Made by a program: the position numbers and the translations under genes. Shown here one piece after another: positions 15,004 through 21,782 of a stretch of DNA of 28,348 nucleotides (the stretch's first letter is position 1; each line of letters starts with the position of its first letter). The stretch is taken from positions 1 through 28,348 of the forward strand of contig DATNIC010000212.1 of the NCBI GenBank assembly GCA_035604635.1, written 5' to 3'. This DNA comes from DATNIC01 sp035604635. GTDB taxonomy: Bacteria; Vulcanimicrobiota; Vulcanimicrobiia; Vulcanimicrobiales; Vulcanimicrobiaceae. The notes beneath the pieces were generated by a model. That model was not told where the DNA came from and did no database searches. It was given only the letters and a program-made list of their open reading frames with translations.

Positions 15004-17637
15004 ATGCTGCCGCTGGTCACAACGCCCGCACCGGATACCGCGACCGTGATGCTCGTCGACACGTACGGGCTCGTGTATCGTGCGTTCTACGCGCTGCCCG
15101 CGCTCACGACGACGCGCGGCGTCCCGATCAACGCGGTCTACGGCTTTACGATGATGTTGACGAAGATCATCGGCGATGAGAAACCGACGCACGTCATCGC
15201 TGCGTTCGATGCCGGGATGCCGCAGGCACGCGTCGAGATGTTCGCCGACTATAAGGCGCATCGTGAGGAGACGCCGAGCGACTTGCGCGGACAATTTGCG
15301 CTCGTGCGCAAAGTCTTAGCGACCTATAAGATCCCGATTTTGGAGATCGAGGGTCAGGAGGCGGACGACGTCATTGCAACGCTCGCACGGCAAGCCGAAG
15401 AGGCACATCAGCGGGTCCTTGTCGTCACCGGCGATCTCGATTTGCTCCAAGTCGTCGACGAACGGACGACGGTCCTGATGACGCGGCGCGGAATAACCGA
15501 TCTCGCGCGGTACGACGAGGCCGCCGTCCGCGCGCGCTTCGAGCTAGAACCCTCGCAGCTCGCCGACTATCGCGGTCTCAAGGGTGATCCCTCGGACAAC
15601 TTGCCGGGGATTCCCGGCGTCGGCGAAAAGACCGCGATCAAGTTGATCAAGGCGGCGGGCACGCTCGATACGTTGCTCGCGAATCCGAAGCTTGCCGGCT
15701 CGCCGAAGCTCGAGAAGCTCGTCGAAGAGTACGGAAAGCAAGCCCGGACGTGCCGCGACGTCTCGGTCATGTCGCGCGACCTCCCGATCGAACTGCCCTG
15801 GGACGCCGCGGTGTACACGCCGCCCTCCAACGACGAGCTCTACGTGCTCTATCGTGAGCTTGAGTTCAAGTCGCTGCTTGCGAAGCTCGAAGCTCCCAAG
15901 GAAGCGGTGCCGGTCCCAAGCGGCGAGACGATTGAAGGATCGTACGAGTCGTTCGTAGCCTCGACCGATCCTCCGGATTTTCGCCGGCTTGCCGCACTGC
16001 TCAATGCAGCGGCCGGGTCCAAGCGCATCGCGCTCGTCGAGCACGGCGATGAGCTCGCGTTCAGCACGGCTGACGGTTCCGGCGTCGCGTTCCGCAAGGC
16101 AGCACTCGCGGTGCCCGAGGTCGGCAAGGCGTTCGACGCGCTCTGGCAAGGCGCCGGTCAACTCATCATGCACGACGCGAAAGCGCTCTTCGCTTCGCTC
16201 GGCCGTGCGCCGCGGCCGATCGCCGATGACACGATGGTCGCGTCGCACTTGATCAATCCAGCGCGTGCGTATACGAATCTCGCCGATGCGGTCAGCGAGC
16301 ATCTCCAGAAAGAGCTTCCCGAAGAAACCGCGGCTTGGGCGGATGCGGTCTCGCAGCTTGCGCATCATGCTCGCCACGAGCTCGGAGAGCGCGAACAGAT
16401 CTCGCTCTACGACGACGTCGAGGTCCCGCTCGTCGGCGTTCTCGCGAAGATGGAAGCGGCCGGCGTCGCACTCGACCCGTCGGCGCTCACCGATCTCTCG
16501 GCCGAGATCGACGTCGCAATCGCGCGCCTGCAGCAAGACATCTACGACCTCGCCGGAGAGACGTTCAACATCGGATCGCCTCAGCAGTTGGGGCGCATTC
16601 TTTTCGAGCGGATGCAGCTCCCGGGAGGGAAGCAGACCAAGACGGGCTGGGCGACCGGCGTCGAGGTGCTGCAGACGCTGGCGCACGAATACCCGATCTG
16701 CGCGAAGGTCATCGACTATCGCGAGGTGACCAAGCTCAAGAACACCTACGTCGACGTTCTGCCCTCGCTCGTCGCGAGCGACGGCCGCGTTCACACGATC
16801 TTCAATCAGACTGCGACCGCGACGGGCCGGCTTTCCTCGACCAATCCCAATCTACAGAACATCCCGGTACGCAGCGACCTCGGCCGCCAAATCCGTCGTG
16901 CCTTCGTCGCGCCGTCGAAAGACAGCATTCTCTTGGCCGCCGACTACAGTCAGATCGAGCTGCGCCTGATGGCGCATCTCTCAGGCGACGAGGCGATGCG
17001 CAACGCATTCTTGGAAGGGCAAGACATCCACGACTTCACCGCGCGTCAGATCTTCGGAATCGGACCGATCGCGGACGTTTCGGGTAACGAGCGCCGCATG
17101 GCCAAAGCGGTGAATTTCGGATTGTTCTACGGGATGTCCGATTTTGGACTCGCGCAGCGCCTCGAGATCAGCCGTGCCGATGCCAAAACGATCATGACGC
17201 AATACTTCGCGCGTTTTCCGACCGTGCGGGCGTGGATCGAGCGCAACCTCGAAGAAGGGCGCGAGCGCGGCTACGTGAGCACGATCCTAGGCCGGCGTCG
17301 CTACATGCCGGACTTGCGTGCGAAGAATTACATGCTGCGCGCTGCGGCTGAGCGGGAGGCGACAAACGCGCCGCTTCAAGGCAGCGCGTCGGATCTGATG
17401 AAGCTCGCGATGGTGAAAATCGATCGAGCTCTCGCGCACACCAAACTCGATGCGGTGATGACGCTGCAGATCCACGACGAGCTGATCTTCGAAGTCCCGA
17501 AGAAAAACCTCAAATCGCTTGCATCGGTCGTAAAGAGCGAGATGGAAGGCGCGCTCGAACTCTCGGTCCCGGTCGAAGTGACGCTAAAGAGCGGACGGAA
17601 TTGGTATGAAGTCGAGAATCTGGACATCGATACTTAG
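15004..17637 (+). CDS. polA: DNA polymerase I
   Basis: An 877-residue replication/repair polymerase that removes RNA primers and fills gaps. Residues about 15-290 are the 5'-3' exonuclease: MLVDTYGLVYRAFYALP, AFDAGMPQARVEMFADYKAHR, EADDVIATLA, GLKGDPSDNLPGIPGVGEKTA. The middle (about 300-480) is a proofreading-like domain that lacks the DxE metal ligands (IALVEHGDEL instead of a DTE motif), so it is probably inactive. The polymerase domain is intact: motif A LLAADYSQIELRLMAHLSGD (about 642), motif B RRMAKAVNFGLFYG (about 696, with the Phe that favours dNTP over ddNTP binding) and motif C QIHDEL (about 822). Start choices are ATG 15004 or ATG 14971; the latter would add 11 residues encoded within a GC-rich hairpin. 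Its end overlaps the DUF192 gene by 32 bases. Confidence 0.97.
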   Translation: MLPLVTTPAPDTATVMLVDTYGLVYRAFYALPALTTTRGVPINAVYGFTMMLTKIIGDEKPTHVIAAFDAGMPQARVEMFADYKAHREETPSDLRGQFALVRKVLATYKIPILEIEGQEADDVIATLARQAEEAHQRVLVVTGDLDLLQVVDERTTVLMTRRGITDLARYDEAAVRARFELEPSQLADYRGLKGDPSDNLPGIPGVGEKTAIKLIKAAGTLDTLLANPKLAGSPKLEKLVEEYGKQARTCRDVSVMSRDLPIELPWDAAVYTPPSNDELYVLYRELEFKSLLAKLEAPKEAVPVPSGETIEGSYESFVASTDPPDFRRLAALLNAAAGSKRIALVEHGDELAFSTADGSGVAFRKAALAVPEVGKAFDALWQGAGQLIMHDAKALFASLGRAPRPIADDTMVASHLINPARAYTNLADAVSEHLQKELPEETAAWADAVSQLAHHARHELGEREQISLYDDVEVPLVGVLAKMEAAGVALDPSALTDLSAEIDVAIARLQQDIYDLAGETFNIGSPQQLGRILFERMQLPGGKQTKTGWATGVEVLQTLAHEYPICAKVIDYREVTKLKNTYVDVLPSLVASDGRVHTIFNQTATATGRLSSTNPNLQNIPVRSDLGRQIRRAFVAPSKDSILLAADYSQIELRLMAHLSGDEAMRNAFLEGQDIHDFTARQIFGIGPIADVSGNERRMAKAVNFGLFYGMSDFGLAQRLEISRADAKTIMTQYFARFPTVRAWIERNLEEGRERGYVSTILGRRRYMPDLRAKNYMLRAAAEREATNAPLQGSASDLMKLAMVKIDRALAHTKLDAVMTLQIHDELIFEVPKKNLKSLASVVKSEMEGALELSVPVEVTLKSGRNWYEVENLDIDT

Positions 17638-18118
17638 TTTAGCGCTCGCTTTCACCCAAGCGCCCGCGTTTGGGCAGACGGCGCCGCCGGCGACCGCGCA
17701 GTGCGGCGACGCTGCGCATCCGGTGACCTGCCGGGCGGTCGTCATCGTGACGCCGAGCGAATCGCTCACGGTCGCGGTCGCGAATAACTATCCGTTGCGC
17801 GAGCACGGCTTGATGTTTCGCACGGCGCTGGAGCCGCATACCGGGATGCTCTTCGTCTTTCCGTCCGAGAACGTCGTCGACTTCTGGATGAAAAACACGC
17901 TGATCCCCCTCGACATGGTCTTCGTCGACCGCAACGGCGTGGTGACGACGGTCGCGGCAAACGTCCCGGCGACGACGCCGGCGACGCTCGATCAAGATAT
18001 CCCGCGCCGCAGCGGACGGGCGAAGTTCGTCCTCGAGCTGCGCGCGGGTGAAGCGGCCAGCGACGGTTTGAAGCCCGGCGCGTTCGTGCGCATCCCGCCG
18101 GTCAGCGCGCGAGAGTAA
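17606..18118 (+). CDS. DUF192 family secreted protein
   Basis: A 170-residue exported protein: signal peptide to about FGQ-TA (residue 24), then a DUF192 domain. Visible family landmarks are the LREHGLMFRTALEPHTGMLFVF stretch, the VDFWMKNTLIPLDMVFVDRNGVV block, and FVLELRAGEAASDGLKPG. These small periplasmic proteins have no agreed function. ATG 17606 lies inside the end of polA (32-base overlap) with GGACGGA upstream, which suggests translation follows polA. mutM begins four bases after its stop, placing it in a polA-DUF192-mutM operon. The Cys pair near residues 33 and 42 may form a disulfide. Confidence 0.9.
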   Translation: MKSRIWTSILSLALAFTQAPAFGQTAPPATAQCGDAAHPVTCRAVVIVTPSESLTVAVANNYPLREHGLMFRTALEPHTGMLFVFPSENVVDFWMKNTLIPLDMVFVDRNGVVTTVAANVPATTPATLDQDIPRRSGRAKFVLELRAGEAASDGLKPGAFVRIPPVSARE

Positions 18119-18122
18119 CGCA

Positions 18123-18932
18123 TTGCCCGAGCTGCCCGAAGTCGAGACGATCGCACGCGGCCTCGCGCGCGCGCTTGCCGACAAGACGATCGCGAACGTC
18201 GATGTACGCTTGCCGAAAGTCGCGATCGGTAACGGCGTGCCGTTTTCACGCGCGGTTGCCGGCGAGCGGATCAGCGGCGTCGGCCGGCGCGGGAAGTTCG
18301 TCGTCATCGAGCTGGCATCAGGCCGGTCGCTCGTCGTTCATCTGCGGATGACCGGCCGCTTGATCGTGCGCCCGCGGGACGCGGCGCCGTACCCATACAC
18401 CAACGTCACGTTCGAGTTCACCGACGGGACGGGCTTGTGTTTCGCCGACGTACGGCAATTCGGACGGGTTCGGATCGTCGAAGCGGGCGAGCGCTGGGAC
18501 GCCGGCGTCGGGATCGAGCCGCTTTCCGAGGCGTTCACGCCAGAGCACCTCGCCGCTCTCTTCGCGCGGCGGACGACACGAGTGAAAGTGTTGTTGCTCG
18601 ACCAGCGTCGAATCGCGGGGATCGGCAACATCTATGCGTGCGAGGCTCTGTGGGAAGCCGGAATTCGGCCATCCCTGCGCGCGGGTAAGGTGACGCGGGC
18701 AGCTCGGTCGCGGCTGCATGCGGCATTGCGCTCGGTGTTGACACGCGCGATCGAAATGCGCGGCTCGAGCGTCGACGACTACGTCGATGCGGACGGCTTG
18801 CGCGGCGGGTACCAAAACGTGCTTTCGGTCTACGGGCGAGCGGGCGAGCCGTGCCCGCGCTGCGGGCAGCCGATCGTCCGGACGGTCATAGCGCAACGGG
18901 GGACGTGGTGGTGCCGCGCCTGCCAAAAATAG
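18123..18932 (+). CDS. mutM: Formamidopyrimidine-DNA glycosylase
   Basis: A 269-residue base-excision-repair enzyme that removes 8-oxoguanine and formamidopyrimidines and nicks the site by beta,delta-elimination. The protein starts PELPEVETIARGL after the initiator: Pro2 is the Schiff-base nucleophile and Glu3 the general acid. GVGRRGKFVVIEL carries the conserved Lys, and LLDQRRIAGIGNIYACEALWEAGIRP is the helix-two-turn-helix region. Cysteines 244, 247, 264 and 267 make the C-terminal zinc finger. The initiation codon is TTG 18123, four bases after the DUF192 stop; this start is forced because the catalytic Pro must be residue 2. It lies in a repair-oriented operon with polA. Confidence 0.97.
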   Translation: MPELPEVETIARGLARALADKTIANVDVRLPKVAIGNGVPFSRAVAGERISGVGRRGKFVVIELASGRSLVVHLRMTGRLIVRPRDAAPYPYTNVTFEFTDGTGLCFADVRQFGRVRIVEAGERWDAGVGIEPLSEAFTPEHLAALFARRTTRVKVLLLDQRRIAGIGNIYACEALWEAGIRPSLRAGKVTRAARSRLHAALRSVLTRAIEMRGSSVDDYVDADGLRGGYQNVLSVYGRAGEPCPRCGQPIVRTVIAQRGTWWCRACQK

Positions 18933-19077
18933 GGCAACGAACAAAGGTCCCCAAGCGTTGTAGAAGAGGGATAGACGGGCCAAGCCTCGATCTATCAAGG
19001 GTTTGGGCTACTTTGGTCTTTCCGGGCCCCCTCGAGGCATCGAGCCTTGCCGGAATGACGACGGGCCCGTTCGAGGT

Positions 19078-19132
19078 GGGGGCCCCAAACGCAACGCGTT
19101 TGGGGGGCGCGTAGGGCTAGGCCCGGAGCGCC
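19078..19132 (+). repeat. Intergenic GC-rich hairpin element, copy C
   Basis: Third copy, on the plus strand: GGGGG, a perfect 10-bp hairpin (CCCCAAACGC, loop AAC, GCGTTTGGGG at 19083-19105), GGGGGGCGCG, a 13-base spacer and GGAGCGCC. It is followed by TTAAAA and the ribosome-binding site of the S1 gene. Copy A ends the same way before pntA (GGAGCGCCTTCAAA), so A and C have the same orientation relative to the downstream gene. Confidence 0.75.
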
Positions 19133-19139
19133 TTAAAAC

Positions 19140-19144
19140 AGGAG
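19140..19144 (+). promoter_or_regulatory. Ribosome-binding site deciding an ATT start of the S1 gene
   Basis: AGGAG followed by six bases (TCAATT) and then ATT ACT ACA. No ATG, GTG or TTG occurs in the S1 reading frame until the GTG at 19274. That GTG lies inside the first S1 domain. The spacing is optimal for the ATT at 19151. Confidence 0.65.
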
Positions 19145-19150
19145 TCAATT

Positions 19151-20296
19151 ATTACTACATCCATAGTCCCGCCGGCTGAGGGACAAGAAGATCTCGAAGA
19201 TCAACTCGCGCTCGAACAACGTCTTTATGAAGAGAGCCTCAAGGTTCTCGATGAGGGTCAAGTCCTCACGGGTGTGATCGTCGCCAAATACCAAGACGAG
19301 CTTCTCGTCGACATCGGCGGGAAGTCTGAAGGCACTCTTCCATTTCGCGAGCTCTCGCTCGCCATCGATCCGAAAGACCTCAAGGTCAACGACACGCTCG
19401 AGGTGATGATTCACCGGATCGACGACCAGGACGGCTCGCTGTTCCTTTCGGAGCGGCGCGCGCGTGCGCTCAAGACTTGGGAAAAGGTGATCGCTGCGCA
19501 CGAAAACGATGAAGTCATCGAAGCGACGGTCACGCAAGTCGTCAAGGGCGGCGTTCTCGTCGATCTGGGCATGCGCGGCTTTGTCCCCGCGTCGCAGATC
19601 CGGCGCCAACCCGTCGGCAATCTCGAAGAGATCGTCGGCAAACGGCTGCGCTTGAAGGTCATCGACCTCGATCACAAGCGTCATCGTGTCGTCCTCTCGC
19701 AGCGGCAGGTGCTCGAAGAGGAGCTCAATCAAAAGAAGACCGAGCTGCTCGGGACGCTCGCCGTCGGACAGATTCGCGAAGGCGTAGTCGTCCGGTTGGC
19801 GGAGTTCGGGGCGTTCGTCGACCTCGGCGGGATCGACGGCCTCATCCACAATAGCGAGTTGAGCTACGCGCGGATCAAGCATCCGTCGGAAGTCGTCAAG
19901 ATCGGCGACGTCGTTGCGGTTGAAGTGATGAAGTTCGATCCGGAAGCGAAGAAAGTGAGCCTTTCGCTCAAGCATGCGCTCCCCGATCCCTGGGTCGAGA
20001 ACGCGGACAAGCTGGTCGAAAGTGCGCAACTCGTCGCGCAGGTCGTCAAGGTCACGCCGAACTATCTGCTCGTCGAGATTTTTCCCGGAATCCTCGCGAT
20101 GGTCCCCAAGGGCGAATTCGATCCGCAGAAGCAGTACAGTCCGGGTGAAGAAGTCGACATCACGTTGCTCTCGATCAATCCGAGCACGCGGCGGATCACC
20201 GGCTCAATCCAGCACGTCGCCGACGTTTCGCCTGACGAGATCGGCGAATATGCGCCGGAAGTCGAGCTGGGCAGCGTCGCCGAAGCGCTCGAATAA
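19151..20296 (+). CDS. rpsA: S1 RNA-binding domain protein (ribosomal protein bS1-like), apparent ATT start
   Basis: A 381-residue protein with four S1 domains at about residues 35-105, 116-185, 204-273 and 289-355. Domain 3 is the most canonical (GQIREGVVVRLAEFGAFVDLGGIDGLIHNSEL). Four-domain S1 proteins are usual in Gram-positives and several deep phyla, where they bind mRNA on the 30S subunit. The coding frame continues upstream of the first usual start codon (GTG 19274) with conserved-looking sequence (GQEDLEDQLALEQRLYEESL, then the first strand of domain 1). Only ATT 19151 or ATT 19148 has a ribosome-binding site. ATT starts are known for infC, where they allow feedback control. The GC-rich leader is compatible with regulation. 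coaE follows after 118 bases. Confidence 0.88.
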   Translation: MTTSIVPPAEGQEDLEDQLALEQRLYEESLKVLDEGQVLTGVIVAKYQDELLVDIGGKSEGTLPFRELSLAIDPKDLKVNDTLEVMIHRIDDQDGSLFLSERRARALKTWEKVIAAHENDEVIEATVTQVVKGGVLVDLGMRGFVPASQIRRQPVGNLEEIVGKRLRLKVIDLDHKRHRVVLSQRQVLEEELNQKKTELLGTLAVGQIREGVVVRLAEFGAFVDLGGIDGLIHNSELSYARIKHPSEVVKIGDVVAVEVMKFDPEAKKVSLSLKHALPDPWVENADKLVESAQLVAQVVKVTPNYLLVEIFPGILAMVPKGEFDPQKQYSPGEEVDITLLSINPSTRRITGSIQHVADVSPDEIGEYAPEVELGSVAEALE

Positions 20297-20308
20297 AGAA
20301 AAGGTACT

Positions 20309-20408
20309 GGAGCGGTTGATTTTGGCCAGGCCTAGGCGCCGGCAGGCGAAGTTTGCTTCAGCAAATGAGCCTGACGGCAACGACGGCATGGGCAAAATCG
20401 GACGCTCC
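20309..20408. repeat. Nested imperfect palindrome of about 100 bases
   Basis: Outer arms 20309-20324 (GGAGCGGTTGATTTTG) and 20393-20408 (CAAAATCGGACGCTCC) pair with one mismatch and two G-U pairs. Inside, GCCGGCAGGC (20338-20347) pairs with GCCTGACGGC (20369-20378) with one mismatch. The tip is the perfect TTTGCT-TC-AGCAAA at 20352-20365. It fills almost the whole gap between the S1 gene and coaE and ends six bases before the coaE ATG. The outer GGAGCG/CGCTCC ends resemble the GGAGCGCC end of the hairpin element elsewhere in the window, but the interior differs. Confidence 0.65.
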
Positions 20409-20414
20409 TAACTT

Positions 20415-21005
20415 ATGCGCGTCGGGCTGACCGGCGGCATTGGCTGCGGCAAGAGCACGGCGGGCGCGATGTTCGCCGAGCTCGGTGCCGTCGTGACGGA
20501 TGCCGATCAACTGGCGCATGAGGTCGTCGAACCGGGTACGCCGGGATTCGAGCGCGTCGCCGCACGCTGGCCTGCGGTCGTTCGCGACGGCAGGATCGAC
20601 CGGGCGGCGCTTGCCGGGATCGTCTTTTCCGATGCGCAAGCGCTGCGCGAACTCGAGGCAATCGTGCATCCGCTCGTGCGCGCCCGCGAAGCCGAGCTCG
20701 AGAAGGCCGCTGCGCCGGGGACGATCGTCATTCACGACATACCGTTGCTGTTCGAAAGCGGCTTTTATTCGGATTGCGACAAGACGGTCCTCATCTACGC
20801 GCCCGCGGAGACCCGGATCGCGCGCGTCACGGCGCGCGAGGGGTGGAGCCGGGAAGCGATCGAGAAACGGATGGAGGTCCAGATCGATCAAGACGATGCG
20901 CGCGGGCTCGCGGACTTCGTCATCGAAAACGATCGCGATCTCCCGTATCTGCGCGAGCAGATCGAACGGGTCTACGAAGAGTTACGCCAAGGCGTAGCGC
21001 GCTAA
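20415..21005 (+). CDS. coaE: Dephospho-CoA kinase
   Basis: A 196-residue cytosolic P-loop kinase that phosphorylates the 3'-hydroxyl of dephospho-CoA, the last step of coenzyme A synthesis. The N-terminus MRVGLTGGIGCGKST carries the Walker A motif (residues 7-15). DADQLAHEVVEPGTPG is the CoA-substrate lid region, HPLVRAREAE the conserved helix, and HDIPLLFESGFYSDCD the Walker B-like strand with the family PLLFE signature. RMEVQIDQDD and the ADFVIEND block close the domain. Length is usual for the family. ATG 20415 lies just after the long palindrome. The last 24 bases overlap the convergent short MmgE/PrpD gene, so the two transcripts are antisense at their ends. Confidence 0.96.
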   Translation: MRVGLTGGIGCGKSTAGAMFAELGAVVTDADQLAHEVVEPGTPGFERVAARWPAVVRDGRIDRAALAGIVFSDAQALRELEAIVHPLVRAREAELEKAAAPGTIVIHDIPLLFESGFYSDCDKTVLIYAPAETRIARVTAREGWSREAIEKRMEVQIDQDDARGLADFVIENDRDLPYLREQIERVYEELRQGVAR

Positions 21006-21782
21006 CTCGTCGCGGAGGCGCGCGTCGCGCGGCGCGTCGTCGTGCACCGCGGTGTGGTCCATCTTGAATTGCGACCCAAGTCCGCTCGTGATCTCGTCGG
21101 GGCGAAAGCGGCGCGCGAGGAGCGCGGCAAATCCGCGGCGGCCCTCGATCGGTTGCGCGGGACCGGTGAACCCCGCCTGCCCGAGCAGAGCCGCTTCGAC
21201 ACCGTCCGCAGCGGCTTTGGCGAGATGGTACGTTTGCGTCATCGTGCCGAACGCAGCCCAGAGCCCGGCGGCCTGGGTCGCTGCGATGCCGAGCGCGTTG
21301 CGCATCTGCGCGGCATCGAGTCCGACGATGCGGCCCGCCGCGAGGACCGTCGAGAAATGCGCGATCGTCCCCGCGGTATCCCAACCGCGATCGGTGTGGT
21401 CCGGCGCGACGCTCTCGGCGATGCGCAGGCCGCCTTCCGTCCCGACGATGACGGCTTCGAGAAGTTCCTCTCCGCGCACGTCCGCCGGTTCGGAGAGCGC
21501 GAGCACCGCCGGGACGACTGCGGCGTGCGCCGCCATCGCGTTGACGAACGCCGCCCACTGCGCGGAGAGCCGCACGTCGTGGCCCAGCACCTTCGACTGC
21601 GGCGGCGTCCCGAACGTCTGCGCGGCTTCGAGCGCAATCTTGACGGACGCGCCATTCGATTGTGCGAGTGCGCGCGCGACGCTCGTTTCGATCAAATGAC
21701 GCGCAACGTCGAGCGTGGTTCGTGACGGCGAGATCGGTCCGGCGGCAAAGGCCGCGAGCGCTTCAGTGACCACGAGCGCCAT
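20982..21782 (-). CDS. Shortened MmgE/PrpD-family paralogue
   Basis: A 266-residue protein corresponding only to the helical N-terminal domain of MmgE/PrpD (2-methylcitrate dehydratase/iminodisuccinate-hydrolase) proteins; usual length is about 450. It aligns with its upstream neighbour over the RGWDTAGTIAHFSTVLAAGRIVGLDAAQMRNALGIAATQA and TMTQTYHLAKAAADGVEAALLGQAGFTGP blocks. It lacks the C-terminal half. Where the neighbour has AAHVDDYDDTHLVTVIHPSAA this protein reads NAMAAHAAVVPAVLAL, so the conserved acidic/Thr/His segment is deleted. It is therefore unlikely to be an active enzyme alone. The ATG at 21782 overlaps the end of the full-length gene by 20 bases, so both should be made together, perhaps as a hetero-oligomer. 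Its end overlaps coaE by 24 bases. Confidence 0.85.
   Translation of the reverse strand: MALVVTEALAAFAAGPISPSRTTLDVARHLIETSVARALAQSNGASVKIALEAAQTFGTPPQSKVLGHDVRLSAQWAAFVNAMAAHAAVVPAVLALSEPADVRGEELLEAVIVGTEGGLRIAESVAPDHTDRGWDTAGTIAHFSTVLAAGRIVGLDAAQMRNALGIAATQAAGLWAAFGTMTQTYHLAKAAADGVEAALLGQAGFTGPAQPIEGRRGFAALLARRFRPDEITSGLGSQFKMDHTAVHDDAPRDARLRDELARYALA

Larger units (their letters stand above)
18933..19150 (+). other. 218-base intergenic region and leader of the S1 gene
   Basis: Holds no gene. From left to right there is an imperfect hairpin at 18970-18996 (GATAGA/TCTATC outer stem, GGC/GCC inner stem), then a GGGCCCCC block at 19024-19031. That block can pair with the GGGGGCCC at 19078-19085, which is also the start of hairpin element copy C. 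The two pairings are mutually exclusive. Next come copy C and an AGGAG ribosome-binding site. No clear promoter is visible, although the S1 transcript could arise here or read through from mutM. Confidence 0.5.

Noticed and set aside
15544..16794. A 416-codon antisense open frame within polA.
   Set aside because: PolA motifs are continuous on the plus strand; the antisense product is low-complexity Arg/Asp/Glu sequence.
20341..20390. CRISPR repeat or tRNA in the S1-coaE gap.
   Set aside because: There is a single palindrome without spaced repeats, and no acceptor/T-arm pattern of a tRNA.
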